Part shown: positions 18,518 to 28,111 of the stretch, piece by piece
Numbering within the stretch: position 1 is the stretch's first letter
How the letters are laid out: every line of letters starts with the position of its first letter
Origin: Nitrospinota bacterium
GTDB lineage: Bacteria > Nitrospinota > Nitrospinia > Nitrospinales > VA-1
Assembly: GCA_013349585.1 (NCBI GenBank)
Contig: DUZG01000007.1
Coordinates: 1-61,501, forward strand
Direction of reading: 5' to 3'
Length of the DNA stretch: 61,501 nucleotides
Position numbers and translations under genes: made by a program
The notes under the pieces: generated by a model
The model's input: only the letters and a program-made list of their open reading frames with translations
Database searches by the model: none
Told to the model about the DNA's origin: nothing

Positions 18518-19067
18518 CACTCACAAACGACTTCGGACTCGATGACCCTTTCGTTGGCGTTATGAAGGGGGTTATTCTCAATATCGAACCCGAAGCTCAT
18601 ATTGTTGACATCACCCACAATATCAACCCCCAAAACATCTTCCAAACATCTCAAGTCCTGAACGCGACCTATTCGCGCCTGTAGCCGCATGGATCGCCAC
18701 TAGCATTCCCGCCTCTAAAATGGGACTTCGTATTCTAAAGCCAGCCCGACTAGAGCTACCGGAAGCCACAAAAAAAGCAAAAACATCAAAGGTAAAATCA
18801 TCTATATCGATCGGTTCGGAAACGCCACCACAAATATACCCGCAGAATTAATGAGCGAAACCTTTGCATCATCAGATACAATAGAATTCAAGATTGGTAA
18901 GAATAAAATAGATGGACTACTCACCGGTTATTATCAAATTAATCTTGGCCAGACGTGGGGCTATTCTCAACAGTTGGAATCAGGTTGAAGTTTTCTGTCG
19001 CGAGAACAGTGCAGAAAATAAGCTCAAATTAAAAACAGGGCAAACCGTCACCCTCAAAGTAAAATAA
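18502..19067 (+). pseudogene. Degenerate SAM hydrolase (DUF62 / SAM hydroxide adenosyltransferase)
   Basis: The first 57 codons are intact and typical of the DUF62 family (ITLTNDFGLDDPFVGVMKGV, AHIVDITHNINPQ). After NATY the frame jumps: FAPVAAWIA is read in a different frame, with an apparent internal deletion of the central region. Then GKIIYIDRFGNATTNIP, the conserved C-terminal-domain start, appears in another frame, and the C-terminus NSWNQVEVFCRENSAENKLK ending TLKVK requires one more shift. These enzymes hydrolyse S-adenosylmethionine to adenosine and methionine. With at least three lesions no active product can be made. Its start overlaps mtaB. Confidence 0.85.
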
Positions 19068-19115
19068 AAATTGCCTGATTTAAAAAAGTTAACAATCTAG
19101 AAATTATAGAATCCT

Positions 19116-19592
19116 ATGAAACCTTACGATCCAGACGGCATAAAAATCGTCTGTCAAAATAAAAAAGCGCGCCACAACTACACTATTGAGGATTCTTTCG
19201 AAGCTGGATTGATGTTGAAAGGCACCGAAGTAAAATCATTGAGAAATGGCAAAGCCAATCTGGTGGACAGCTACGCCACAATTAATGGCGCAGAAGCTTG
19301 GCTAAACCATTTCCATATCGACCCCTATACTCCCGCAACTCAGTTCAACCATCACCCTATGCGGCAGCGCAAACTGCTTTTACACAAAAAAGAGATCAAC
19401 AAACTTATTGGGAAAACGCAGGAAAAAGGCTGCACTCTAGTCCCTTTAAAAGTATATTTCAAAAATGGCAAAGTAAAAGTGGATCTCGGCATCGCCAAAT
19501 CCAAAAAGCTATACGACAAACGCGCCGCGCTCAAGAAACAAGAATCTGACCGAGAAATCGACCGGGCGATGAAGTCCAATAACCGTAGCTAA
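19116..19592 (+). CDS. smpB: SsrA-binding protein SmpB
   Basis: SmpB binds tmRNA and is needed for trans-translation, which rescues stalled ribosomes. The 158-residue protein shows the family pattern: IVCQNKKARHNYTIEDSFEA near the N-terminus, GLMLKGTEVKSLRNGKANL, the HHPMRQRKLLLHKKEI segment and GIAKSKKLYDKRAALKKQES near the basic C-terminal tail. Normal length. The gene follows the degenerate SAM hydrolase and precedes a methyltransferase; no ssrA gene was recognised nearby. Confidence 0.97.
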   Translation: MKPYDPDGIKIVCQNKKARHNYTIEDSFEAGLMLKGTEVKSLRNGKANLVDSYATINGAEAWLNHFHIDPYTPATQFNHHPMRQRKLLLHKKEINKLIGKTQEKGCTLVPLKVYFKNGKVKVDLGIAKSKKLYDKRAALKKQESDREIDRAMKSNNRS

Positions 19593-19616
19593 AACTTATT
19601 CGAAATAGGATAAAAA

Positions 19617-20606
19617 ATGAAAACAGACAAGGCGATTAGCAAGATACTACAAGGGTTTCAACCTGCCTGCGTGGTCATCACCGCGAACGAGTTGAAAGTC
19701 TTTGACCAACTCAAGCAACCCGTTAATGCTAATCATGTTGCCAAAAACTGTTATCTTGATCCAGAAGCGACCGAGCGATTGCTGAACGCCCTCACCTCAC
19801 TTGAGGTTATCACTAAAGAAAGTGGAAAGTACCACTTGCCGCAAGCAGCACAGGATTATCTTGTCACCGGCGGCAGCCATTCCATGCAGCAGTGGATACA
19901 GCTTTCTGCAGATCTTTATCCTGTTTGGGGTCAGTTGGCAATATTTATCAAATCAGGAATCCTCATAAAAAGTGTTATGGAAATGCTGGGAGGCGATCCT
20001 CATAAAATGCGCGCCTTCACCGATGCTATGCACGATAAAGCACTTAAAGCCACATGGATGATCGCCCGTGAGATTCCTATCGGTGACGCGAAAAACATGC
20101 TGGATGTGGGGGGCGGACCAGGAACTTATGCGCTGGAATGGTGCAAGCTGTATACGCATTTAAAAGCGACCGTATTCGACATTCCCCCTGTTCTGGAAGT
20201 AGCCAAGAACTATATCGAAAAATACGAACTGGGGGAACGAGTTGGAACTCAGCCTGGGAATTTCCAAAAAGATGATCTTGGCGATTCACAATACGACCTG
20301 CTATTGATGGCAAATATTCTCCATATGTATGATGCTGATACAGGGAAAACTCTGGTAACGAAAGCTGTAAAAGCATTACAACCGGGAGGACGCATCGTGC
20401 TACATGGTTTTTGCACCAATGAAGACCAGACCAGTCCCTTGGACGATACGTTGTTCAGCCTAAACATCGGCATGCTAACTGAAGGAGGTCGGGCGCATCC
20501 CGTAAACGAAAAAATCAACTGGCTTAAGGGAGCCGGGATTTCCGATATCCGCTACTTTCGAGTAGAAGCAATGCCCACAGGTGTGATTACGGGTATTAAA
20601 GCTTAA
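19617..20606 (+). CDS. SAM-dependent O-methyltransferase, plant-type family 2
   Basis: A 329-residue protein with an N-terminal winged-helix dimerisation domain (LKVFDQLKQPVNANHVAKNC and onward) and a C-terminal Rossmann methyltransferase domain with motif I MLDVGGGPGTYALEW (about residues 160-174), FDIPPVLEVAKNYI and LLMANILHMYDAD. This is the acetylserotonin/hydroxyneurosporene O-methyltransferase family (Methyltransf_2). The substrate cannot be inferred. It starts 24 bases after smpB and may be cotranscribed with it, converging with the EamA transporter gene. Confidence 0.85.
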   Translation: MKTDKAISKILQGFQPACVVITANELKVFDQLKQPVNANHVAKNCYLDPEATERLLNALTSLEVITKESGKYHLPQAAQDYLVTGGSHSMQQWIQLSADLYPVWGQLAIFIKSGILIKSVMEMLGGDPHKMRAFTDAMHDKALKATWMIAREIPIGDAKNMLDVGGGPGTYALEWCKLYTHLKATVFDIPPVLEVAKNYIEKYELGERVGTQPGNFQKDDLGDSQYDLLLMANILHMYDADTGKTLVTKAVKALQPGGRIVLHGFCTNEDQTSPLDDTLFSLNIGMLTEGGRAHPVNEKINWLKGAGISDIRYFRVEAMPTGVITGIKA

Positions 20607-20619
20607 TTAGAAACCCCTA

Positions 20620-21537
20620 TTAAGAATTAGACCTATATACAACCAGAGCCACTCCGCTAATTGCAATCGCCCCTCCAAAATAACCTATTATACCGATCGG
20701 GTCGGGTTGTAAATTTGCAAACCCCATTGCAGGTAAAATTTCCATTCCTATAAGAGTGATCAACGGGTTGAGGGAAATAATAACGCTGATCAAGGCCAGA
20801 GGTATATATTTCACCGCTTCGGCTAGTGCTCCGTAGGCAACCAATGTATTGACCCCACAAAACACAAGAGCCCACCACGCATTATCCCCTGCCGATGCGA
20901 ATTCCGACCATTCAACCGTCCCTATCAGCGTTACAGTTGCCACCGTATAGACAAGAAAGTTGAGAGACTGAGCACCATGTTCCCGGCTAAGGAGTTTTTG
21001 CGAGATCATATACCCCACCCACACCAGTGCCGCCATGATAATGAGAAAATCGGCAAAATAATAATCACTGCTCATGGCAACCCGGCTTTGCTGATCGAAG
21101 AAAAACAAAGCGAGTCCGGCGACAACAACGAACATTCCCAAAATCTGTCGAGAGGTCAACCTCTCGCGAAAAACGAATACACCTGTCAGAACAAGAAATA
21201 CGGATGCTGTTTGAATCAACACAGCCATATTGGACGGACCGCTGATCTCTACCCCCAAAGTGACCCAATAGTAGTTTGCTGTCAAACACAGTCCGCCAAA
21301 AACTCCCATCCAGGGTGGCTTGCGAAGAATATTTAAAGGGCGACTGCCTTTGAATTGCAGAATAATACCCAGAAGCAGGAATGCTAATGAGAAACGAAAC
21401 CAGGCAATCGTTCCAGTGTTGAATCCTTGCAGTGAAACTTTCAAGATGATTGGCAGCACTCCCCATAACAGGGCCGTGACAACAGACAATAAGATTCCAC
21501 GCAGAAAATGACCGGACCGGTCAGCGGTAGGGTTCAC
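20620..21537 (-). CDS. EamA/DMT-family transporter
   Basis: A 305-residue inner-membrane protein with about ten hydrophobic segments arranged as two EamA repeats (about 15-145 and 165-300). Characteristic bits are TALLWGVLPIILKVSLQG at the first helix and LALISVIISLNPLITLIGME in the second repeat. DMT-superfamily exporters of this kind move amino acids, nucleosides or other metabolites; specificity is not predictable. It lies 11 bases after hisH on the same strand, perhaps as the last gene of a dxs-hisB-hisH transcript. Confidence 0.88.
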   Translation of the reverse strand: MNPTADRSGHFLRGILLSVVTALLWGVLPIILKVSLQGFNTGTIAWFRFSLAFLLLGIILQFKGSRPLNILRKPPWMGVFGGLCLTANYYWVTLGVEISGPSNMAVLIQTASVFLVLTGVFVFRERLTSRQILGMFVVVAGLALFFFDQQSRVAMSSDYYFADFLIIMAALVWVGYMISQKLLSREHGAQSLNFLVYTVATVTLIGTVEWSEFASAGDNAWWALVFCGVNTLVAYGALAEAVKYIPLALISVIISLNPLITLIGMEILPAMGFANLQPDPIGIIGYFGGAIAISGVALVVYRSNS

Positions 21538-21548
21538 AACAAATGCCT

Positions 21549-22172
21549 TTAAGAAGAAAGACGGGAAAAATTTCTGAGGACAGTGAGTCCAAGTTCTTGG
21601 CTTTTTTCTGGATGAAACTGGAAGGCGTGGATGTTTTCGTGATGAATTCCGGAAACAAAATCGACCCCATAATTCGTGGTGGTAGCAACGGTGGCCTTAT
21701 CTTCCGGCACGACGTAGTAAGAATGGACGAAATAAAAATAGGATCGATTGGGAACTGAATCGAATAGCGGGTTAGAGGGTTTTACTTCCACATTGTTCCA
21801 ACCCATATGCGGGATTTTAAGTGGGTCACCAAAATTAGGTGCATCTTTAAACCCAACTACCTTTCCTTTCAGAATATCCAACCCAGATACTGAACCAAAC
21901 TCTTCTGCCTGACTGAAAAGAAGTTGCAATCCAAGACAAATCCCCAGAAACGGCTTACCGCTTTGCACCGACTGTTTGACCGTATCAATAAGATCAAATT
22001 TCTCCAGGTTATCCATGCAGGCTTTAAATGCGCCAACACCGGGTAGAACAACAGATTTCGCTGAAAGTATTTTTTTTGAATCGCTAGTTACAATGGCTTC
22101 GACACCGACAGCTTCAAACCCTTTTTGCACGGAACGGAGGTTACCCATTCCATAGTCGATAATTGCGATCAA
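21549..22172 (-). CDS. hisH: Imidazole glycerol phosphate synthase, glutaminase subunit
   Basis: HisH hydrolyses glutamine and channels ammonia to HisF, forming imidazole glycerol phosphate and AICAR in histidine synthesis. The 207-residue class I glutamine amidotransferase shows IIDYGMGNLRSVQKGFE at the N-terminus, the nucleophile Cys in LGICLGLQLLF (about residue 79) and the catalytic His/Glu pair in AFQFHPEKSQ (about 184-186). It directly follows hisB (adjacent, no gap). HisF and HisA are not in the window. Confidence 0.97.
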   Translation of the reverse strand: MIAIIDYGMGNLRSVQKGFEAVGVEAIVTSDSKKILSAKSVVLPGVGAFKACMDNLEKFDLIDTVKQSVQSGKPFLGICLGLQLLFSQAEEFGSVSGLDILKGKVVGFKDAPNFGDPLKIPHMGWNNVEVKPSNPLFDSVPNRSYFYFVHSYYVVPEDKATVATTTNYGVDFVSGIHHENIHAFQFHPEKSQELGLTVLRNFSRLSS

Positions 22173-22760
22173 CTAAAGGGTTCCCTTAGTCGAAGGCACC
22201 TCACTGGTTCGTGGGTCGAGGGTGCAAGCAGAGTCCAATGCCCGTGCAAATGCTTTGAACATGGCTTCGGTGATGTGGTGTAGGTTATTCCAGTATGGAG
22301 AATTCAAGTGGAGCGTTATGTCGCTGTTGGCAGAAAATGCCTGAAAGAATTCGGAGACCAGTTCGACATCGAACTCTCCGAGTTTGGCTTTCGGCAATTC
22401 AACATTAAACACAAAAAAAGCCCGACCACTGATATCAATGATGCATTGCGCCAGCGCTTCATTGAGGGGCACATTGGCTTCGGAAAATCGGCGGATGCCT
22501 TTTTTATCTCCCAACGCCTCTTTAAAAGCCTGGCCCACCGCGATCCCAACATCTTCGACAGTGTGATGGAAGTCAATATGTGTATCGCCTTGGGCTTTAA
22601 TCGTCAGATCGAAATAGCCATGCTTTGCCAATTGCGAAAGCATGTGATCTAGAAAGGGTACAGGAGTTTTGATGTCCTGAATCCCGGAGCCATCCAGGTT
22701 CAACTTAACTTCAATTTTAGTTTCGCTTGTGGAGCGTTTTACGTGAGAGGTTCTAGCCAT
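22173..22760 (-). CDS. hisB: Imidazoleglycerol-phosphate dehydratase
   Basis: A monofunctional 195-residue dehydratase converting imidazole glycerol phosphate to imidazole acetol phosphate. The metal-binding signatures of the family are visible: PFLDHMLSQLAKHG, DTHIDFHHTVEDVGIAVGQA and the mirrored second set NLHHITEAMFKAFARALD. The HisB phosphatase domain found in enterobacteria is absent, as in most bacteria. It overlaps the end of dxs by 8 bases and abuts hisH. Confidence 0.97.
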   Translation of the reverse strand: MARTSHVKRSTSETKIEVKLNLDGSGIQDIKTPVPFLDHMLSQLAKHGYFDLTIKAQGDTHIDFHHTVEDVGIAVGQAFKEALGDKKGIRRFSEANVPLNEALAQCIIDISGRAFFVFNVELPKAKLGEFDVELVSEFFQAFSANSDITLHLNSPYWNNLHHITEAMFKAFARALDSACTLDPRTSEVPSTKGTL

Positions 22761-24720
22761 TTAGATTTCGCTTAACAGTTAGGTCAGGCTTGTTTCCGTT
22801 AGCACTAACCGCTTTTTTGCCATTTCCTGAAGCTTCCATTTCTGCAATCGATCCATAGAACGTCATGATGGTTTCAAACATTCCTTCCGGGTCTAGTTTC
22901 AGGTCTTTTCTCTGCTGCGCAGATGAACCGTGCTCCAGAACCATATCATCCAACCCAATACATTTAACAGGTACAGCAAAAACTTGCTCTTCCTGAAGCG
23001 CCTCAAGAACAGCAGATCCAAATCCACCCTTCAAAGAATGCTCTTCAGTAGTAATAAGGCAACGTGCACTATTGGCATATTGGACTATTAATTCTTTATC
23101 TACCGGCTTAGCAAACCGCGCATTTATTACGGCAACACTAACACCTTCTTTTTCGAACATGGCGGAAACTTGCATTGCCCAGTCCACTGTGTGACCGTAA
23201 GCAAAGATAGCGATATCAGAGCCATCTTTAACCACTTCGCCTTTACCTATTTCCAACACCTTCATTTTCGCATCCAAGGGAATTCCCAATCCAGCCCCTC
23301 TAGGATAACGCATAGCTATAGGACCTTTATGGTCAACAGCGGTTTTAAGCATATGGCGTAATTCATTTTCGTCTTTGGGCGCCATGACCACCATATTCGG
23401 TAATGTACGGAGGAAGGCTATATCGTAAAGCCCTTGATGAGTGGCACCGTCTTCGCCAACAATTCCAGCTCGATCCAAAGCAAAGGTAACATCAAGATTC
23501 ATCAGACAAATATCATGCACCACCTGATCGTAGGCACGCTGAAGGAATGTGGAGTAAATTGCTGCAACTGGGCGAAAGCCTTCGATAGCCAACGCACCAG
23601 CAAAAGCAACACCATGCTGCTCTGCCATACCCACATCAAAAGTACGATCTGGAAACTCTTTACCGAATTTACTGATACCCGTTCCATCCGGCATGGCAGC
23701 AGTGATTCCAACTATTTTTTCATCTTCTTTGGCTAGTTCTATCAGAGCGTCCGCAAACACATTGGTATATGCCGGGTTGGATTTTTTCTTATAGAATTCG
23801 CCAGTAGAAATATTAAACGGTTTAGCGCCATGCCAAATATCGGCTTTTTCTTCTGCCTGCTCATAGCCTTTGCCTTTACGGGTCACCACATGCATCAGGG
23901 TTGGCCCTTTAAGGTCTTTAACCGCTGTAAAAGTCTCGATAAGAGTTTTCACATCGTGCCCGTCTACCGGCCCGACATAGCGAAAACCGAGATCTTCAAA
24001 CAATCGACCCGGAATAAAAACTCCTTTTATAGCCTCATCAATTTTGTGTGCATAACGGGATATTTCTTTTCCTATTCCCGGTACAGCGAGTAAAAACTGA
24101 TCGATTTCCGACTTGATCTTCAACATAACCTGGCCGGTCATGATCTTACTGAGATGAGCGGACATACCTCCGACATTAGCGGAGATAGACATTTCGTTAT
24201 CGTTGAGAACAACGATCATATCGCTTTGAATGTGCCCCGTATGATTGAGCCCTTCAAAAGCCATCCCTGCCGTCAGAGAACCATCTCCGATGACAGCTAC
24301 CACATCATTATCAACTTTTTTCAGATCACGCGCTTTGGCAAAAGCAAGTGCCGCCGAAATGGATGTACCACCATGCCCACAATTCCAAGTATCGTGCTCA
24401 CTTTCTTCGCGTTTAGTGAACCCACAAAGTCCATCAGCCTGACGCAAAGTGTCAAACCGGTTTTTTCTTCCCGTCAACAGTTTGTGGACATAGGACTGAT
24501 GCCCCACATCCCAGACAAACTTGTCTTTCGGACTGTCAAAAACGTAATGCATGGCCATCGTCAGCTCTACCACGCCTAAATTAGAAGACAGGTGACCTCC
24601 GGTTTTAGAAATTGTATCCAAAAGCATGTCACGAATTTCCCTCGCTACTTCGGGAAGATTCTCAATAGGTATTTTTTTCAAATCTTGGGGACTATCAATT
24701 TTATCTAAAAACTTGCTCAT
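22753..24720 (-). CDS. dxs: 1-deoxy-D-xylulose-5-phosphate synthase
   Basis: DXS condenses pyruvate and glyceraldehyde-3-phosphate, the first and rate-limiting step of MEP isoprenoid synthesis, using thiamine diphosphate. Visible are GHQSYVHKLLTGR (about 73), the TPP motif GDGSLTAGMAFEGLNHTGHI with VLNDNEMSISANVG, and the transketolase pyrimidine domain (DVGMAEQHGVAFAGALA, RAGIVGEDGATHQGLYDI). Starting at the ATG of MSKFLDK (24720) gives 655 residues; an in-frame TTG at 24735 overlaps the ispA stop. The C-terminal tail after YGSIAEMEASGNG is about 25 residues longer than usual and low in complexity. Confidence 0.97.
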   Translation of the reverse strand: MSKFLDKIDSPQDLKKIPIENLPEVAREIRDMLLDTISKTGGHLSSNLGVVELTMAMHYVFDSPKDKFVWDVGHQSYVHKLLTGRKNRFDTLRQADGLCGFTKREESEHDTWNCGHGGTSISAALAFAKARDLKKVDNDVVAVIGDGSLTAGMAFEGLNHTGHIQSDMIVVLNDNEMSISANVGGMSAHLSKIMTGQVMLKIKSEIDQFLLAVPGIGKEISRYAHKIDEAIKGVFIPGRLFEDLGFRYVGPVDGHDVKTLIETFTAVKDLKGPTLMHVVTRKGKGYEQAEEKADIWHGAKPFNISTGEFYKKKSNPAYTNVFADALIELAKEDEKIVGITAAMPDGTGISKFGKEFPDRTFDVGMAEQHGVAFAGALAIEGFRPVAAIYSTFLQRAYDQVVHDICLMNLDVTFALDRAGIVGEDGATHQGLYDIAFLRTLPNMVVMAPKDENELRHMLKTAVDHKGPIAMRYPRGAGLGIPLDAKMKVLEIGKGEVVKDGSDIAIFAYGHTVDWAMQVSAMFEKEGVSVAVINARFAKPVDKELIVQYANSARCLITTEEHSLKGGFGSAVLEALQEEQVFAVPVKCIGLDDMVLEHGSSAQQRKDLKLDPEGMFETIMTFYGSIAEMEASGNGKKAVSANGNKPDLTVKRNLNG

Positions 24721-24731
24721 GGCGGTCCCAG

Positions 24732-25640
24732 TCAAAAAGTTCGTTGCACAAAAAACCGAGCAATTTCCCTGAGGGGGTCGGCTCGATTATCAAATTCTTT
24801 CAAACACTTTATACTTTCTACTACCAATTCTTCGGCTTTTCGCTTCGATTCATCCAAACCATACAATGCAGGGTAAGTGGCCTTATCTTTTGTCAGATCA
24901 CTGCCAATATCCTTACCTAATTTTTCCTGATCTCCTATAATATCGAGAATATCATCGATTATCTGGAAGGCCAGTCCGATATGGGCCCCAAATCTTGACA
25001 AGGAATTCAATTGGCTCTCTGTAGCCTGGCTTAGAATTCCACCACATCGGATACAAGCTCTAATTAGAAACCCTGTTTTGTATATATGGATATATTCTAG
25101 AGTTTCCGCGTTAATCGGCTTGCCTTCCGACTCAAGGTCAACCACTTGACCTCCAATCATTCCCGTTGAACCCAGAGCACTCGCCATTTCATGCGTTGCT
25201 TTCAAGATACAATCAATTGGAATGGACTCCATCCCTGCCGCTCGGGTCATCAGGATGAATGCTTGGGTCAGCAAGGCATCACCCGCTAAAATAGCAGTAG
25301 CCTCACCGAAAACTTTGTGGTTTGTGGGTTTTCCTCGCCGCAGATCATCATTATCTAAGGCAGGGAGATCATCGTGAATCAGGGTGTAGGTATGTATCAT
25401 CTCAGCAGCGACTGCGAAAGGCAAAACTGCGGGTCGATCTCCTCCTACCGCTTCTGAAGCCGCCATGACCAGCACGGGACGCAACCTTTTCCCTCCGGCC
25501 AAAAGACTATAGCTCATCGCTTCATGGATGCTTTCAGGATAGGATTTGCCGTTAGGCAAAAAATCGCTTATCCCTTCATCTATTAGCTTTTTACCTTCAG
25601 AAAGGTACTGGGATGCAGACAAACCACTCAATAAAATCAA
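24732..25640 (-). CDS. ispA: Polyprenyl synthetase (farnesyl/geranylgeranyl diphosphate synthase)
   Basis: A trans-isoprenyl diphosphate synthase with GGKRLRPVLVMAA, the first Asp-rich motif HDDLPALDNDDLRRGKPTNH (DDxxxxD, bacterial short-chain type) and the second motif IIDDILD. Its position directly upstream of dxs is a common bacterial isoprenoid pair. The frame is open to a GTG at 25742, but the extra ~34 residues (rich in Trp, Arg and Cys) look non-coding; a TTG at 25640 or 25631 gives the usual ~300 residues. No strong ribosome-binding site settles the choice. XseB, often adjacent, is absent. Confidence 0.93.
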   Translation of the reverse strand: MILLSGLSASQYLSEGKKLIDEGISDFLPNGKSYPESIHEAMSYSLLAGGKRLRPVLVMAASEAVGGDRPAVLPFAVAAEMIHTYTLIHDDLPALDNDDLRRGKPTNHKVFGEATAILAGDALLTQAFILMTRAAGMESIPIDCILKATHEMASALGSTGMIGGQVVDLESEGKPINAETLEYIHIYKTGFLIRACIRCGGILSQATESQLNSLSRFGAHIGLAFQIIDDILDIIGDQEKLGKDIGSDLTKDKATYPALYGLDESKRKAEELVVESIKCLKEFDNRADPLREIARFFVQRTF

Positions 25641-25982
25641 ATAATTATTAGGTTTCCGATAGCACTGCTTATTCAATAAAATTCTACCATATATCCACCA
25701 CCAGTCAACTCTAATAGTTCGCGTCACCCATGGACAGACCACTTAATTTATAAGCTTTTCCCGCTTTCTAAAAAACTTCAGCCTCACCGGATTTTTGCAT
25801 AATTAAATAGAAAAAAAAACTTAAAATGTTTCTATACCTCGAGACAAACTAAAGACACTGATGCTTGTATTTTTATGAATATTTCTATATCATTGGCATT
25901 CATTTTCATTCAAAAAACTTTCATTAGGCAGACACCTTTATCAGTTTCCGCCTTTAAATTTATTAAAAAATAGGATCCCAGT

Positions 25983-27320
25983 ATGCATAGTCTAACAGTC
26001 ACATGGGTTGGTTATGTTTCTCTGATTTGTTTTTGTTTGGCATACACTCTTGTCATCTTTGAAGAGCAGATTCATATGAGGAAATCGAAACCAGTTATTT
26101 TAATCGGTTGTTTCATGTGGGCTTTGATCGGCATTTATGAAGCACAACATGGCTCGCATGACCCTCAACATAGTGCCCATCATTTTGTCAAAGAGTTGAT
26201 TGCAGAAATTGGTGAGCTCTTTTTCTTTTTGCTTGTGGCTATGACTTATATCAACACGATGGACGAAAGAAATGTATTTAAAGCTCTGCGTTCTTGGCTG
26301 TTAAAAAAAGGATTAGGGTTTAAAAAACTTTTTTGGGCTACAGGGTTAATTACATTTCTGCTTTCACCGCTTGCTGACAATCTGACAAGCGCCTTGCTAA
26401 TGGCTACTGTGGCGCTGGCAGTCAGCAATGGCAATGGCAAGTTCATCGTTCCCGCATTCGTAAACATTATTGTTGCCGCTAATGCAGGTGGTGCATGGAG
26501 TCCGTTTGGGGATATTACAACCCTTATGGTATGGACATCTGGAAAAGTGCAAACTATGGAGTTTTCTTATCTAATGCTACCATCCATTGTGAACTGGATC
26601 ATTCCTGCAACGATCATGTATTTCTTTGTTCCCGATGAGCAACCGGAACCTGATAAAGAAGTTGTTGAGATGAAAGCCGGCGCCAAGGTCATCATTTGCT
26701 TGGGAATTTTCACTGTTGCCACGGCGGTCTCTTTCCATCAGTTCTTGCATCTTCCCCCATTCATGGGAATGATGTTTGGTCTCGGTCTCTTGATGATCAA
26801 AGGTTATTATTTAAAACGTTGGGGCGACCTGAAACACCTCAAAAAAATGGATGCCACCGAAGAAAAAAGAGATCAGCCAAGATTTGACATCTTCAAGAAA
26901 ATAGAAAGTGTTGAATTCGATACTCTTCTCTTTTTCTTTGGCGTTCTTACAGCCGTGGGCGCTTTGCAATACATTGGGTATCTAGCTCTCGCCAGCGAAA
27001 GCATGTATGGCAACCTAGGGCCGACCTACTCAAATATTATAGTGGGAATACTTTCTGCTATTGTCGACAATATCCCTGTCATGTTCGCCGTTCTGAAAAT
27101 GGATCCGACTATGGGACTCGACCAATGGTTACTGATCACCCTGACCGCAGGAACAGGCGGTAGTCTGCTATCTGTAGGCTCAGCAGCAGGGGTGGCCGTT
27201 ATGGGAGTTGAAAAAGCAAATTACAATTTCATGTCTCACTTAAAGTGGGCACCTGTCATTTTCCTAGGTTATGCAGGAAGTATAGTGTGCTGGTATTTCG
27301 TAACGGCTTCGCTTAGGTAA
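25983..27320 (+). CDS. nhaD: Na+/H+ antiporter NhaD
   Basis: A 445-residue polytopic inner-membrane protein of the NhaD/ArsB (ion transporter) superfamily with about 11-12 membrane helices. Diagnostic segments are FFLLVAMTYINTMDERNVF, LSPLADNLTSALLMA, NIIVAANAGGAWSPFGDITT, SAIVDNIPVMFAVLKM and GTGGSLLSVGSAAGVAVMG, the last three holding conserved polar residues of the transport path. NhaD exports Na+ (or Li+) for protons and is common in marine and alkaliphilic bacteria. The gene is monocistronic, with a 240-base AT-rich upstream region. Confidence 0.94.
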   Translation: MHSLTVTWVGYVSLICFCLAYTLVIFEEQIHMRKSKPVILIGCFMWALIGIYEAQHGSHDPQHSAHHFVKELIAEIGELFFFLLVAMTYINTMDERNVFKALRSWLLKKGLGFKKLFWATGLITFLLSPLADNLTSALLMATVALAVSNGNGKFIVPAFVNIIVAANAGGAWSPFGDITTLMVWTSGKVQTMEFSYLMLPSIVNWIIPATIMYFFVPDEQPEPDKEVVEMKAGAKVIICLGIFTVATAVSFHQFLHLPPFMGMMFGLGLLMIKGYYLKRWGDLKHLKKMDATEEKRDQPRFDIFKKIESVEFDTLLFFFGVLTAVGALQYIGYLALASESMYGNLGPTYSNIIVGILSAIVDNIPVMFAVLKMDPTMGLDQWLLITLTAGTGGSLLSVGSAAGVAVMGVEKANYNFMSHLKWAPVIFLGYAGSIVCWYFVTASLR

Positions 27321-27363
27321 TATTTTAAATTGTCACTTCTGGGAGCCGTGTTTCGAGATAAAT

Positions 27364-28074
27364 TTAACCTTCAGTTTTTTTTCGCAAAACAATTTGAATT
27401 TGCGCCACGGCGTCTTCCAAAGTCTGATCAATCAGAGCTCCAAGCTTTACGGATATTAAATTAACTTTGTATTTTAGTGACTGGGTATTAAATCCAAGTT
27501 TCGCAAGAAACTCTTGTTTTCTGTTCAGCCTCTTAATGATAGAGCGGTTCAGACGCATGAAAAACTTCCCTCGCATTCCCAACCCATGACTCTTTAGGGA
27601 ATGATCGTACCCTATATCCTGCTGTTCCAGGGAAATCACCTCAGCACCAGGCAGAGCAGAACATAGTTCACCCAGATCATAAGAAACGGGAGACCAAGAG
27701 TCCGATTTATTCAACCGAAAAGTCGCAGAATGATCGCGATTAAACAAACTTGGCCAAACTCCCTGCTCATATAAATCTTCATCGGGAACAACAATAACCA
27801 TCGACCCACCTGGCTTTACCAATTGCCACCATTGCTCCAATGCCTTCGGCACATCCCTCATATGCTCTAAGGAATGGCTACTATGTACACAGTCAAATGT
27901 ATTTGAGCTGAGATAATCTAAAATTTCCTGGGCATCGCCCTGCTCTTTATCGAAGGGGACAGCGTTAGGAGCAACCAGGTCATCTCCACAACCAATATCT
28001 AAAACTTTTCCAGAAAAATATTTATCTAAGAATTCCGGACCACGTATCTTTTCTGTCTTAGCTGCTTCATCCAT
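27364..28074 (-). CDS. Class I SAM-dependent methyltransferase
   Basis: A 236-residue protein with a Rossmann methyltransferase core: motif I GKVLDIGCGDDLVAPNAVPF (about residues 19-38), an acidic residue after the second strand, and FDCVHSSHSLEHMRDVPKAL with WWQLVKPGGSMVIVVPDE typical of the Methyltransf_11 group. The C-terminal third is basic and helical. Substrate unknown; such genes often act on sugars, quinones or small metabolites. It lies downstream of the broken comF on the same strand and converges with nhaD. Confidence 0.85.
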   Translation of the reverse strand: MDEAAKTEKIRGPEFLDKYFSGKVLDIGCGDDLVAPNAVPFDKEQGDAQEILDYLSSNTFDCVHSSHSLEHMRDVPKALEQWWQLVKPGGSMVIVVPDEDLYEQGVWPSLFNRDHSATFRLNKSDSWSPVSYDLGELCSALPGAEVISLEQQDIGYDHSLKSHGLGMRGKFFMRLNRSIIKRLNRKQEFLAKLGFNTQSLKYKVNLISVKLGALIDQTLEDAVAQIQIVLRKKTEG

Positions 28075-28111
28075 ATTTTTTTATTTTCCCTAAAACACCA
28101 ATCAATTTTCC

